64,000 nucleotides of DNA from Vanessa cardui (GCF_905220365.1 NC_061130.1:441501-505500); one strand, 5' to 3'; positions 1-11,336 are shown, counted from the stretch's first letter. Program-made: numbers and translations. Notes: a model not told the origin generated them from the sequence alone.

Positions 1-67
1 ATTATCGCTGAAGTCGTCGACTAGGATGATTTCTTTTATCAAATGTTCTGGACTTCTGTTCAGCACA
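1..67 (-). CDS. Pgant2: Pgant2/GALNT2 coding exon 4 (partial, runs off the window)
   Basis: The exon starts after a TTATTACAG acceptor (AG at 69-68). Base 67 completes Ser142 (AGT), then 22 codons encode VLNRSPEHLIKEI and ILVDDFSDN (residues 143-164). The LVDDFSD segment is the second GT-A strand, with acidic residues that contact the nucleotide sugar in GALNT enzymes. The exon continues left of base 1, so the metal-binding DxH motif, the rest of the catalytic domain and the ricin-type lectin domain are not in the window. The part seen is intact, with no sign of a pseudogene. Confidence 0.94.
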
Positions 68-1017
68 CTGTAATAAATGAAAAGGGTTACAATATGTACA
101 CGATTCAAAGTTCTAGATAGCTTAGTCATTTGAATAAGTGGATTTTAACTTAATATTCGGGGTTTAGATTAGTTCAAGCCATCCATGATCATCCTTACTC
201 GAATGATACATCATTGTGGTCGTTTAATTCATCCAAAACGTCGCTGTATAGCGCTTTGTGTTAAGCTCTAAAATATTTCTAGAACCATCTAGAAGGTTTT
301 ATAAGAATTCTATAGAATTAATTCTTGTTTAAATAATTTCATAGAAGGTGTTTATTAATAAGTCATAGGTAAAGCACACCTGCCGCAAACTGTTTGATCT
401 CTGGTTACAATAATCAAGAATCGTTTGCTTAGTAATGGTAGGATTATTGAGGTGGAGTAATTCAAAATCGTTTCTATAAAAAGATTCATAACTAACGTAA
501 ACACATAACGATCGGCTAATATGTACGATGACAGATATCATAATTGTTTGAGATGTTATTTAGAAGCTACACGAGGCAACGAATAACCAAAAATATATAT
601 ACTTAGATTAAATATTTGGAGTACCTAGTGTTTCAAAAACAATTATAATTACGAAAAAGTCAATAAGACAATTTAAGATTTTAAATTAACATGGTTATCA
701 TTATAATTACAGTTATTAAAAACGGGATATTTACGATGTTTTTAATTTTTATTTGATGGAACTCGACATTTCGCCATTATGTAAATATATAAAATAATAA
801 TAAAAAAAAAATTTTACGTTTTTAATAACATAATAGATAATTTAACTATCAAATATGAAATAATCCAATTAATTTTTGAATAAAGTAACTAGGTTATATT
901 GAATATGATTTTCCTAATATTGGAAAAGTAATCATAGCAAGTAACGACTACTAAAATATACAATTCTATGTTATTGTATTTGAAATATAAAATATGTGAT
1001 TCAAATGAATTGTTTAC
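68..1017 (-). other. Pgant2: Intron 3 of Pgant2
   Basis: 950 bp from the GTAAAC donor at 1017 to the TTACAG acceptor at 68. AT-rich; no repeat or RNA gene recognised. Confidence 0.9.
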
Positions 1018-1116
1018 CTAACGATGGTGCGTAGGAGTGTGGACCGGGCTTCGTTGTGGAAGGTTATGATAACACTGGTTTCAGGCAGATCTTCATCGTA
1101 TTTTTTTAGTCGGCAC
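1018..1116 (-). CDS. Pgant2: Pgant2/GALNT2 coding exon 3 (start of GT-A domain)
   Basis: This 99-nt exon is too short and too spliced to stand out as an ORF. The acceptor is GTTCACAG (ending at 1117) and the donor is AG|GTAAAC (1017). The first G completes Met109. It then reads CRLKKYDEDLPETSVIITF (110-128), HNEARSTLLRTIV (129-141) and two bases of Ser142. TSVIITFHNEARSTLLRT is a signature of GalNAc-transferases: the first beta strand of the GT-A fold and the loop that contacts UDP. The phase joins exons 2 and 4 without a frame change. It lies 2,337 bp from exon 2 and 950 bp from exon 4. Confidence 0.96.
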
Positions 1117-1330
1117 CTGTGAACAAATGGTTGAAAATAATGTGTTGCAAACCATACTTTATTTTTTAACTCTACTTTATATTTAGTTAAATATTGATTT
1201 TACTCTTTCAAACAAATCTCATTTGTCATTGGAAATATTAGAAAAGAAGAGTATTATTTTAATAAACAACCTCTTAACAATTTATTTAGAAAAAGCAGTT
1301 CATATAATATAAATATCTTATATATAATTT

Positions 1331-1567
1331 GACGACCTCCGTGGCCGAGTAGTACACCAGTTTTCATGGGTTTCACACCGATGTCCGAAGTTCGATTCCC
1401 GGCCGAGTCGATGTAGATTATAATTAGTTTTTTATGTTGTCTTGGGTCTGGGTATCGTGGTGCCGTCGTTACTTCTGATTTTCCATAACACAAGTGCTTT
1501 AGCTACTTACATTGGGAACAGAGTAATGTATGTGATGTTGTCTCATATTTATATATTTATATAATAA
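1331..1567 (+). mobile_element. SINE family C (tRNA-headed)
   Basis: GACGACCTCCGTGGCCGAGT (A-box region), GTTCGATTCCCGGCCGAGTC (B box), GTTGTCTTGGGTCTGGGT, CTTACATTGGGAACAGAGTA, and a TATATTTATATAATAATG tail. A tRNA-like head plus a conserved body defines the family. In intron 2. Confidence 0.88.
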
Positions 1568-2112
1568 TGATTAATTATATGTATTTAAGATGTATAAACT
1601 TTCCCACAAGGGTTTTGCTCATGTTAGTATTTTTATGGCGGTTAATATTCCATTCATGTAGTTGTATCTCACGATTTGATGCTCATCCACTCAAAACCGT
1701 TCAACGGATTGCTTTGGTAATTAGTATTCAGGCAGGACTAATTTTGCTATTGTTAGTTCACTCGTATAATATAAAACAAAATAATTTATATGGTTGGCCA
1801 TGCATTTGAGAAATACTTTGAATTGCCCCATTTTGAATAAAACTATTCGGGTTAGAAAGTCCGTATTTTAAGAATGATCTATTATAGTTTTTACAGTGTA
1901 TTAGTTAGGAGTGTGATCGTAACAATTCAAAGCAAGCATGGCATAATCAAGAACTAGGTGAAACCGCAGGGCTCTGCTGGTATTGCGTAAAGCCAAAATA
2001 TATAAATATGACGTAACATACGCCCATTACGACAATTTCAAAACCTTAGAAGCATTAACGATAAAATAAAATTGCGAAAATTTGGATATGTGCGTGTTGC
2101 CCACATTTGTGC

Positions 2113-2394
2113 CGAATTGTCCAATGGTGAGAATGTGTGCATCTTAACCGATGATTGCGGGTTCAATTGTTTCAAGCACTACTAAATATTCATGTGCTTA
2201 ATTCGTATTTATAATTAATCTCATGCTCGGCGGTGAAGGAAAACATAGTGAGTAAACCTGCACGTTTCTAAAATCATAGAAATTCTTCCACATGTGTATT
2301 CCACCATCAGCGTGGTGTAATATGTTCCAAAACCTTCTCCTCAAATGGAGAGGAGGCCTTAGCCCAGCAGTGGGAAATTTACAGGCTGTTGTTG
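2113..2394 (+). mobile_element. SINE family A (Metulj-like), diverged head
   Basis: Recognisable order: tRNA-like head (GTGCATCTTAACCGATGATT, GCGGGTTCAA), GCTCGGCGGTGAAGGAAAAC, CACATGTGTATTCCACC, then CCTTAGCCCAGCAGTGGGAA and the ACAGGCTGTTGTTGTAG tail. The family is defined by a pol III A box (TGGCCCAGTGGTTAG) and B box (GGGTTCAAACCC). Lies in intron 2. Confidence 0.85.
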
Positions 2395-3453
2395 TAGTAA
2401 TGGACAGGTGGAAACCTGAGGCGGAGGCAGCAGCTATACTGGTTTTCCATTCGAAATTATCCATTGGTCCAACTTAGAGTTTGAGGTTAGGTCCTTGGGA
2501 TCTCGAATTCAGCCAACAAAGTAGTTGGCCAGTCAGGCATTTGGCCAATCTTAAAGTACATTTATTCACGGGAAATAAATGTTTGCATAAGTACATGCAA
2601 GCAAAGGCGATCTCCCTATTCCCCCGTTCTTGTAACAATCGAATCAATTCGGTGAGGTGGAAAGACTTCACGTTTAAATAGTCAATAGCTTTACGTTCTA
2701 TCATTTCTATATTTAGATGAGAATATATTGACAGAAAAGATTTCTCTACAGAACTTCAGGATATGTAGCTTTATACTAAACCAGATTGATGAGGTTTTAT
2801 AGATCTAGGTCGCCGAAACTAATTCTTTATTCAAAATATTTTTTACAAACGTCGAAGATAATGGGTTTTGTTTTGATTTCATTTGATTGTAAACTGCAAG
2901 TGACTCATCTAAATTTGGCGCCAAAATGATGAAACCTTATTTAAATGTTTTTTTCTTATCCAGCTATAACATCGGTTTTTAACCGGCCAGCAACTTTCTG
3001 ATCTCTAAAGCTTTGTTAAATTGTTACAATTTAGTAATCAGCAATGAAGAAACTTCTTCAATATTCTCCACATGATAATCTATCGATTTTGTGCAGTTAT
3101 CGTTCTAAAATCACTGGGACAAATGTCGGCTTACGCTATTAATATATAAGATGACAATTCTCACACACAAATTAAGGCTGAAAGCAAATACTATTTCAAA
3201 TTCTTGTAACTCGATACAGGATATGTTTCCTCAACATAATTGGAACTGAAGTTCTACTGACAAATTGAATAACAATCTCTTTGCTTTGTTAAAGCATACG
3301 AATGCCAATGAAACTGGCTGCCTTTGACTCATATTCATTGCAATTCAAGAACAGCTTAACAGCCTAGTTAGATTACTATCTAATTCAATAGATTCCGAGA
3401 ACATATTAGGAACCCTTAGGAAATGAAGATTATCATGAATGAAAGAAACTCAC

Positions 3454-3686
3454 ATGGCGTTCCTCGTGTCTGGAACGGCGCGGTTACTGGATAGGTTGTC
3501 AGACGCAGCCTGATTGAATCGATTCCGTACATAGGGGTCGTTGTCCTTGGCACCTCCCGCGACATATCCCGCTTCGTCGAAGTACTTCCCTGTACTTCCC
3601 GTGTACTCCTCGAGAGAAGCGGGGCTGCTCTCGGGCTCCTCTATATCCGAGTGCTGTTTTATGAGCCGAAGCGCTATATTTTCTTC
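3454..3686 (-). CDS. Pgant2: Pgant2/GALNT2 coding exon 2 (stem and start of lumenal domain)
   Basis: This 233-nt exon lies between a TTTTTGTTACAG acceptor (ending at 3687) and a consensus GTGAGT donor (3453-3448). It encodes residues 32-108 and two bases of codon 109. Residues 32-70 are acidic and low in complexity (the Golgi stem). Then come DPYVRNRFNQAASDNL (about 81-96) and NRAVPDTRNA (about 99-108), the conserved block just before the GT-A catalytic domain in GALNT2-type enzymes. The split codon AT|G gives Met109 before Cys110 in the next exon, as in the insect PDTRNxMC block. The reading frame is open throughout. The DPYxRNxFNQ wording points to the GALNT2 subfamily rather than GALNT1 or GALNT11. 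Confidence 0.95.
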
Positions 3687-4125
3687 CTGTAACAAAAATG
3701 TGAAATTTAAAATATTTTCTACCGAATATCTATTATCTATATATAGTTTGTGTTTTGTCTATTACTTATTATTATCATCTATGATTTTCATAATTACTCG
3801 TTAATAAAAGTAAGCACTCGTATGGATTTACTAAAGTGTAGTTGTTAACTAATGACGGTCGTCAGTACAGAATGGCCAAAGGCCAAATTGGTGGAACAGT
3901 AAATAAAGATGAATCAACGCCTTAGTAGTCGATATACGAATTGGAAGATGGATTAGTTCGAGTTTCGTAGTGCAATTGCAATCACAAACTAGAACTTGGC
4001 AGTTACGTATTATTTCGGTTATTTGACGTCTCTTGGAAAATGGGACCTGTTCATGGAAATCTTGACAAAAGACCTTTCATTATTACGTTATAATATTATT
4101 ATATATCGCTTCATCTTTCTTGGAG
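3687..4125. other. Intron sequence, nothing recognised
   Basis: Intron 1 next to exon 2. AT-rich, with a short pyrimidine tract before the acceptor. ORFs here (for example 3541-3804 plus) are antisense shadows of exon 2. Confidence 0.6.
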
Positions 4126-4242
4126 AACAAGTTTGTTTCATACCAAATTTCATCAAATTCGGTGCAGCGGTTTCGTTGTGAAAGAGTGACAGTTAGACAG
4201 ACAGAGTTTTCAGTTCACGCTTATAATATTAATATAGATTAT
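4126..4242 (+). repeat. Family G interspersed repeat
   Basis: GTTTCATACCAAATTTCATC then AAATTCGGTGCAGCGGTTTC and GTTAGACAGACAGAG. This motif order is common near Helitron-like ends in Lepidoptera (from memory). An ORF across it is not a gene. Confidence 0.5.
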
Positions 4243-4246
4243 AACG

Positions 4247-4345
4247 TAATGATGGCAGTGGTGGTGAAAGGAATGATTAATATTTCTTATAGTGTCATTG
4301 TCTGTGACCTATTTACATATCCGCTAACCCATATAATAAAAAAGA
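4247..4345 (+). mobile_element. Family B repeat fragment
   Basis: GAAAGGAATGATTAATATTT then CTTATAGTGTCATTGTCTGT and a CCCATATAATAAAAAA end match the 3' third of family B. Confidence 0.5.
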
Positions 4346-6043
4346 GGGTTATTCTCCCACACAAACAGCAATCCTTTGTTACATTGAACTCGTTTAGGCT
4401 TTACTTACGAAAACAAACAATTCAATTATCCATTTCTATTTCCTTCACGTTATGTTTCTTAAATTTAAATATTAGTTAAGTCATTCATAACGACGTGGTT
4501 TCGTAACAAGTCGTTGCAAGTTCTGAACAGGTTTAGCTGAGAACTAGACTATTTACATAAACAACACATTATATGTTTAGCGGCGGCATGTCATGTGTCA
4601 AGGTAACGCGGTGTTGTTATATCGTTACTATTGGCAACGATTAGTAACTTTATCGATACGCGCTCATCCTTTTCTTACGTTTATTGATGTACTTTTTTGT
4701 TTTGGTTTTAATCGAACCGATGCAAAAATTATTTAATGAATATTATTTAAGTTGTAGTGTACACAGATCTATAATATTGGACTTATATTGTATATTGATA
4801 TATATATTATCTGTGTATTTATGTATCTGTCCCCTCGAGTGACACTTCGCGGAAAGCGCGGGAATATAAAATATATGATTTGGGCGCGGGTGAAGACGGT
4901 GTGTGTGCACGGCGAGTGGATATTTGAATATAATATATATTTATATGTAACTTGTAAATCGATCTTACAATTATATATGTGAAAATTACAGAAGATATTA
5001 ATAGAAATATAGACGAGTCAGTCTAATAAAAAAAATACTTCATGACATTAAAATATGCATAAATAAAACATTGTTTCTCAACGCAAGATTATGTAGATAA
5101 TAAAAATATCGTGAAGCTAATACTTGTGGACTGTCAAAATCAATAAAATTAATTATATTTGATTGACATAATTTTTTGATTCCGAATGTTTGAAAAGAGT
5201 TTCTTATCGATTCTACTTAGTAAAATCTATAATCCGAACCTTAAAATTCAATACTATTTTGTAAAATCTTTGTACAAAAGTGTTTGAATAAAATATAATC
5301 TGATTTTCAAAACATTTCGTATACATTACAGTTGACCTAAACGCACTTGAAGAATTAATACTACATGAATCATGGAAAATGTACCTGTGTCGGTCGGTCT
5401 ATCGTTCTATTAAAGAAGTACTATAGTAATTAAAAAATATATATATGAAGTTTAATAATAATTATAAATTAAAGAACTGTTTTTTCTCTCTAATGAAAAA
5501 AACCTGGGAACAATATCTGTAACAAAAAAAAAAAAGACTACACCAGTTATACGTTAATAATGTTTATTTCTTTTAAAGAATACATATAATTATCATACCT
5601 ATTGCTGACCTTTATATATTTCCTTTGAGGAAAACTAATCTCCTAACATAGCATACAATCATACATGTATGTAATGTTTATGTTGTCTTCATAACCGGTT
5701 CCAATATGAATTTATTTATAAATGCTCGAAGTATGTGAATACTCACCATAGTATGGCTTGTGATTTTCTTGATTTTGTATATGGTATTTATGAACCTGAC
5801 CTGTATTTTATAACGAATGCAGCCAATTTCGAATTAATTTATTCAATGTAGAATTACAATTACTTTGAAGTAATAACTATCATTGCTTTCGAAAGAAATA
5901 GAAAATTTGTTAAGAACGAAGAAGCTTGTAAAATATACGAATTTTGTATATTTATTATTCTATATTCAATAAAAGTTTGGAATTTGAGTTTTATATTATT
6001 TTTTTATTGTTAAATTTTTATTTTTATTCATTTGTTAATTGGG
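4346..6043. other. Intron sequence, nothing recognised
   Basis: AT-rich, with one less AT-rich patch (4830-4920, GCGGAAAGCGCGGG). No repeat family matched. Confidence 0.5.
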
Positions 6044-6264
6044 GAACATCACATATAGTACTTTGATCCCAATGTAAGTAGCTAAAGCACTTGTGTTATG
6101 GAAAATCAGAAGTACCGACGGTACCACAAACACCCAGACCCAAGACAACATAGAAATCTAATGAACTTTTTCTACATCGATTCGGCCGGGAATCGAACCT
6201 GGGATCTCGGAGTGGTGTACCCATGAAAACCGGTGTACACACTACTCGACCACGGAGGTCGTCA
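6044..6264 (-). mobile_element. SINE family C
   Basis: Reverse orientation: GATCCCAATGTAAGTAGCTA, AACACCCAGACCCAAGAC, ATTCGGCCGGGAATCGAACC, CTCGACCACGGAGGTCGTCA. Full length. Confidence 0.9.
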
Positions 6265-6784
6265 TATTTTACATGTTGGTAGGACTTTGTGTGAATGACA
6301 TTGGCAGTTATAAATTTATTTGCGAAAAATAAAAAATAAACATTTATTCGTAAATGTGTGGCTATTTAATCGTGATACTATAAAAAATGTTTTTATTGTC
6401 ACACAATTAATTCAAAATATGAATTAAATATGGTGTTTATAATGCTAAATTTAAATTTTACATCTACTTCAGTTACAAATGCTTTATATTCGAACAAGTA
6501 CCTAATTAATATACAGAGAAAATGCTGTAGTGCAAGTTTCGGGATATGAATAATTAAATCATAATTATGCCACTTCTATTTTCACCTTATTCATATTGTA
6601 TTAAGTTTCAAAACACTTTGAAGGAAGCTGAGTATTCTTGAAGTATATTAATTATGTATGATCCTGGGCCCGTGGGTACTTCGAGACACACCTAGACATA
6701 GCCTTTATTATTTTAACATGATTTACATATTTTTATGTATCTTTATAAAGTAAAAAAAAAAATTTACTGTGATTTTTATTCAGT

Positions 6785-7043
6785 ACTAGCTACCCGCCCC
6801 GACTTCGAAATCGATACAGAAATTGATGCTACAGAATTTGTTTATCTACTACATCATATTAGAAACTTATAAAATCAACAGTGTTTCTTTACTACATTAT
6901 CCATGTATTATGTACGAAAACATTCCTCTCGAATCACTCTATCTATTTAAAAAAAACCCATAACAATCCGTTGCGTAATTTTAAAGATCTAATCATACAT
7001 AGGGACAGACAGCGGTAAGCGATTTTGTTTTCTACCAAGTAAT
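6785..7043 (-). mobile_element. Family F repeat (Helitron-like, CTAG end)
   Basis: Reverse orientation: CTAGCTACCCGCCCCGACTT at one end, GAATCACTCTATCTATTTAA inside, and AGCGATTTTGTTTTCTACCA at the other. Family copies end in a short hairpin followed by CTAG, as Helitrons do; the class is inferred. Confidence 0.55.
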
Positions 7044-7114
7044 GATGATGATTATCTTGCGAGTGGTTTAAAATATTAGTTTTTGACGTTCGGATGTTTG
7101 TATCGGGTCGGATC

Positions 7115-7250
7115 AACTCAAACTCAAATAACTTTATTCAATATAGAAGCATTACACTTTCATATTGATGGTCAATTGAAACACTACCACCGGTTCGGAA
7201 AAGAAAATACGCTGACCTGAGAAGAACCGGCGAAAGAAACTCAGAGGGTT
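7115..7250 (-). mobile_element. Family D retroelement 3' end
   Basis: AACTCAAACTCAAATAACTT then TATTCAATATAGAAGC, ACCACCGGTTCGGAAAAG and GAAGAACCGGCGAAAGAAAC. This is the reverse of a 3' end that elsewhere ends in TTTTGATTTTGA. Confidence 0.65.
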
Positions 7251-8182
7251 TTTTTTTATTTTGTTTGTCGTGACGTTGAATGGTATGATACACTAATAGA
7301 CTTGTACCCCTTCATCACGCTCGTTCAATACTCCCACACTGTTATAACAGTAATATAATCAGTATGTTTGGTGGTTAAACATTTTTTGTAATTTTTCATT
7401 TGATATCAACTCATTGGTTTTCTGTAATCTCAAATTATTATAAAATTAATTCCGATGTTTTTATAAAACGTTTAATATCATGTAAATTGCAGTTTCATTG
7501 AACTTTCATGACTCAGATGTTTTGAAGACCCTGGGTCTGCACCGCAAGCCTCTGATTTCGTCAGATGTTCTGTCCCAACTATTTAATTGTCATGTTGTGT
7601 GAACCCAATTGTGTTTGTGCACACACTTAGTACTTAATGAACTATAATATCTGTGCATTGCGTTCATCATTGACTTTTCAATCACTGAAGAGGTTATTAT
7701 CATCATCATCATCACCCTTGAGTATTTAACTTAGATTCTTGCTCACCAGTGGAAGTTCTCCAAGAATTGCTCCTGTTTTCTTTGGAATACATTTAAATTA
7801 CTAACTTGCAGTTTGAAATAATAAAGTTACTTCGTCATATTCCCACGCGATTTGTATAAAACTAAAAACTATAATAAGAACGGAATGAATGACACTTTGT
7901 TCTTGATTTCCTAACTTTCTGAATCTGTGATAAAATATTATCTCGTCTCGCAATAATTACTCACACATTGATATGTATCACAGCTATGTCAAGGTTATAC
8001 TTTGCCATTAACGGATTTTCAATCTGATTTGAATTAAGAATACATTCTTTATTTATAAATAATTAATTAATTTCTTCTGTTTTTTTATGCTTCTGCTTAT
8101 ATATTTAAAAAATATATATTGATACAGCTTCTACTTTAGGAGCTTCACTATTTTATTTATCTTGTGCTAAAAATAAAATAGG
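7251..8182. other. Intron sequence, nothing recognised
   Basis: AT-rich. A short ATCATCATCATC run at about 7700 only. 6265-6784, between two repeats, is likewise featureless. Confidence 0.5.
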
Positions 8183-8350
8183 TGACTGTAAATGTGCCAT
8201 TGCTGGGCTGAGGTCTCCTTTCAATTTTGAGGAGAACGTTTGGAGTTTATTCCACTCTACTCCAATGCGGGTTGGATACACATGTGGCAGAATTTTGTTC
8301 AAATTAGGCCCATGCAGGTTTCCTCACGATGTTTTTATCGACTCCACCAT
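8183..8350 (-). mobile_element. SINE family A, old 3' part
   Basis: Reverse-complement family A tail and body: CATTGCTGGGCTGAGG, ATGCGGGTTGG, ACACATGTGGCAGAATTT, GCAGGTTTCCTCACGATG. The tRNA-like head is not recognisable. Confidence 0.75.
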
Positions 8351-8542
8351 TACTACAGTTGCCCGAAAATGTTTACTCTTGAGCGTTAGGGCGACTATGG
8401 CGGCCCACCAGACTTAACAACTTTTACGTCGTTTTTCTATGTGTTACCATTGAAATAGCTTCTGAGTCGCGACACTCGATCTCTATGTTAAAAAACGTTT
8501 ATTGTTTCATTTATAAAGCAGTCTGTAGCTACACAGAAATTA

Positions 8543-9144
8543 AAATAAATAAAAATTTTAACAAAAAGAAAAACCGACTTCAAACAAAACACTATTTTAA
8601 AACAAATGAATATGCACGAAAAAGTAATAAAAATAATTGCGAATTCAACATAATTTTTAGAGTCTTCCTAAGTTAAATGAAATGAAAAATATTAGACTAC
8701 TTAAAAGTCGATTAACGATTATATCATGTAGTTATAGTTATTGGTATATTTGGAGCCGGTGTCAGCCACGGTGCCCTTGCCCCAACAATCAAAAGAAAGA
8801 AGCGATACGAGCCCCTTGATTGATCCAGTATATTATTGTGTAAAAGGTAATTTGTAAAAAACATATTTGCTAAAGTTTTCTCGTATTGTTTTTTGATAGA
8901 TATACTGTAGGGTTTTATTGGCTGACACCGACTCCAAATATAACAATAATTATAACTACATGATATAATCGTTAATCGACTTTTAAGTAGTCTAATATTT
9001 TTCATTTCATTTAACTTAGGAAGACTCTAAAAATTATGTTGAATTCGCAATTATTTTTATTACTTTTTCGTGCATATTCATTTGTTTTAAAATAGTGTTT
9101 TGTTTGAAGTCGGTTTTTCTTTTTGTTAAAATTTTTATTTATTT
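8543..9144. mobile_element. Large fold-back element with 226-bp inverted arms
   Basis: The left arm (8543-8768) and right arm (8919-9144) are reverse complements over 226 nt, with only three differences seen by eye, all near the inner ends. A 150-bp spacer (8769-8918) separates them. The outer ends read AAATAAATAAAAATTTTAAC and the arms carry ACCGACTTCAAACAAAACAC. Short ORFs on either arm are by-products of the palindrome. A lone copy of one arm is at 55041-55230. No transposase is present. Structure suggests a non-autonomous fold-back DNA transposon. Arm identity implies a recent origin or gene conversion between arms. Confidence 0.8.
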
Positions 9145-9490
9145 TTTGATTTTAAGTGAAGCTCATGTTGACTAACTAATTTTTTATAATATGGATAGAT
9201 TAAGCGTTCCGTTTATATGAGTCAGAAACTACTTCGAGGACAATTTCAAAGGAAACTTGCGAATAAAGCAAAAATAGACTTTCGAAAATGCGGATTTAAT
9301 ACGTCACGCGGCGTAAACTACAAGGATCCCTCGAAAGAGCTGTAATCGAACTCAGCAAAAAAACTTTGAAAAAGACCAACTATATTTCGTACATCATATG
9401 ACATCACATCACATACACAAAATTTGATTAAAGATAGTAAGAAATTCTGCCCCATATCGCACCCTAACTGCGAGCCGTATAGGAGTTCCA

Positions 9491-9738
9491 TCACTACATA
9501 GTATAGAACAAAGTCGCTTTCTCTGTCCCTATATCTTTAAATCTACGCAACGGATTTTGATGCGGTTTTTTTTAAAAGATAGTGTGATTCAAGGGGAAGG
9601 TTTGTGTATATAATACTTGAACAATATAGTAAAGAAACACTGATAATTTTAGAAGTTTGCGATGTGATGTCGTATATAAACAAATTCTGTAGTATATTTA
9701 GTATCAGTATTGCAGCCGTGCTAAGCCGGGGTGGGTAT
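9491..9738 (+). mobile_element. Family F repeat (Helitron-like)
   Basis: TCACTACATAGTATAGAACA then AAGTCGCTTTCTCTGTCC, CAACGGATTTTGATGCGGTT, CTGTAGTATATTTAGTATCA, ending AAGCCGGGGTGGG without a clean CTAG. Confidence 0.55.
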
Positions 9739-10039
9739 TTAATTTAATTGGGGATTATAATATTCGACTATGATAATTACATAAACATAACCACATTACA
9801 GAAGGTGACTCAAATATCCAAATAACCTATAAATAAAAGATTCGACCGAGTATCGCTAACGTGCTCCTCAGAATTGTTCCGTTCCCTTCCGTTCCGTTAC
9901 TTTGTCATGGATCCTGTGCTCAGAACCTTACCAAACTTTCACCAAATTACCCTTGAAGTATATATTTTATAATAAAAAAAGAATTATCAAAATTGGTTAA
10001 CGTGATTTTCAGTTATTCACCTATTTGTCGCGCATATAC

Positions 10040-10184
10040 ATCATGCAAATTTAAGACTTATGTCGTTTTCATGTGGATACCATCATCGGAAAAAAATAAA
10101 AAAAAAATGGGACCCCACGGGAAGCACTACCTTTCAAACAAAAAAAAAATTATCAAAATCGGTCCACCCAGTGAAAAGTTATGA

Positions 10185-10229
<45 letters not shown>

Positions 10230-10272
10230 GACGAATTGATAACCTCCTCCTTTTGGAAGTCGGTTGAAAAAT
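10040..10272 (+). repeat. GAAGTCGGTT-ended repeat with 38-nt poly(A)
   Basis: GATACCATCATCGG, GGGACCCCACGGGAAGCACT then ACCTTTCAAAC, AAATCGGTCCACCCAGTGAA, a 38-nt A run (10188-10225), GACGAATTGATAACCTCCTC and GGAAGTCGGTTG. A widespread lepidopteran repeat end (from memory); its ACCGACTTC motif is shared with the fold-back at 8543 and with family H. Confidence 0.5.
10188..10225 (+). repeat. Poly(A) run, 38 nt
   Basis: Uninterrupted A run inside the GAAGTCGGTT-ended repeat. Its length is likely to be unreliable in sequencing or variable between individuals. Confidence 0.95.
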
Positions 10273-10368
10273 GGCAAATATCACTCTTGTGATTTGGTGA
10301 AGTGTTTTTTTGTATATTTTGTGTTGTTGAAAGTGGAATTTAGTCACATGTTTTGTTGAAAGCAAGAA

Positions 10369-10424
10369 ATAGCAACGATTACTGAGTCATGGCTCTATAA
10401 CCATGACTTAGTAATCGTTGCTAT
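10369..10424. repeat. 24-bp hairpin with a single G/U wobble
   Basis: Left arm 10369-10392 and right arm 10401-10424 are complementary over 24 positions. The one non-Watson-Crick position (G10384 opposite T) would be a G-U wobble in plus-strand RNA, and A opposite C in minus-strand RNA. The loop is 8 nt (10393-10400). A second small hairpin follows: GAGTCGTA, loop AC, TACGACTC (10425-10442). The 13-nt TATGAGTCGTAAC occurs at 10422-10434 and 10443-10455. Size and stem resemble a microRNA precursor, but a DNA-transposon terminal hairpin is equally possible. Confidence 0.8.
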
Positions 10425-10455
10425 GAGTCGTAACTACGACTCTATGAGTCGTAAC

Positions 10456-11028
10456 CTCATGTGACCGATGGCCGCTATTATATATAGTGAGGAAGTGTGG
10501 TGATACTGAAAGTGCAAGTGTTATGGAGATCAAGTGAGCGTGACGGACACGGTCGCAATCTCGTCAGAATAAATGTGTTTACTGTAGAATATAATACGGT
10601 ACAATACGAGCAAATTCTTTACACCTCATTTTATGTAATGTTATGAGTCAATTCTATAGCGGAGCGGTGAATAAGGCTCGAGACATACTTGCCGTGCGCA
10701 GTACTGTATAGGATGCAAACAAAACTTCAAGCTACGTCAGAGAATTTTAATGACGTAAAAGTTATTAGAGGGTTTAAACCAAGGGCCTCAGGTCCTATCT
10801 GAATGCAAACAGGCACTGCAATTTTATTTGTCTTTCTCTAGTTCTCTTTGTAATATTAAAATAACCGATTTATACTAAATGTATATGTTTGAACATTGTA
10901 CACATAGTAATATACCAAAATAACGTTTTTACAATTTTTGTCTGTTCATTTGTATATTAGGATTTTTTTATTTTAGAATTATATATAAAATTTTAGTTTG
11001 CGCATATAGTGAAACTGAAACTATAGTG
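10456..11028. other. Intron sequence, nothing recognised
   Basis: Slightly less AT-rich than its surroundings (10490-10580), with no ORF or repeat match. 9145-9490 continues past the fold-back's right arm and may belong to a larger element (AAATTCTGCCCCATATCGC at about 9443). Confidence 0.4.
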
Positions 11029-11336
11029 AGCTGCGATGGCCCAGTGGTTAGAACGCGTGCATCTTAACCGATGATTGCGGGTTCAAACCCAAGGCAAGCA
11101 CCACTATACATATGTGCTTAATTTGTATTTATAATTCATCTCGTGCTCGGCGGTGAAGGAAAACAATCGCGAGGAAACCTGCATGTGTCTAATTTCATAG
11201 AAATTCTGCCACATGTGCATTCCACCAACCCACATTGAAACAGCGTGGTGGAATATGTTCCAAACCCTCTCCTTAATGGAAGAGGAGGCCTTATCCCAGC
11301 AGTGGGAAATTTACAGGCTGTTATTTTACTTTACTT
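11029..11336 (+). mobile_element. SINE family A, near full length
   Basis: Begins GATGGCCCAGTGGTTAGAAC (A box), has GGGTTCAAACCC (B box), and ends CAGTGGGAAATTTACAGGCT plus TTATTTTACTTTAC. One of the best-preserved copies. Confidence 0.9.

Larger units (their letters stand above)
1117..3453 (-). other. Pgant2: Intron 2 of Pgant2
   Basis: 2,337 bp from the GTGAGT donor at 3453 to the CACAG acceptor at 1117. It contains a family C SINE (1331-1567) and a family A SINE (2113-2394). The rest (1568-2112, 2395-3453) is AT-rich with nothing recognised. Confidence 0.9.

Noticed and set aside
1334..1420. tRNA gene-like A and B boxes, also in every SINE A and C copy
   Set aside because: They are followed by conserved SINE bodies and occur in many diverged copies; no copy shows a clean cloverleaf with a terminator. 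They are SINE heads, not tRNA genes.
4120..4479. 119-aa ORF on the plus strand
   Set aside because: It overlaps a family G repeat and a family B fragment; no protein signature.
8485..9005. ORFs of 63 and 93 aa near 8.5-9 kb
   Set aside because: They translate the arms of the fold-back element and are not genes.
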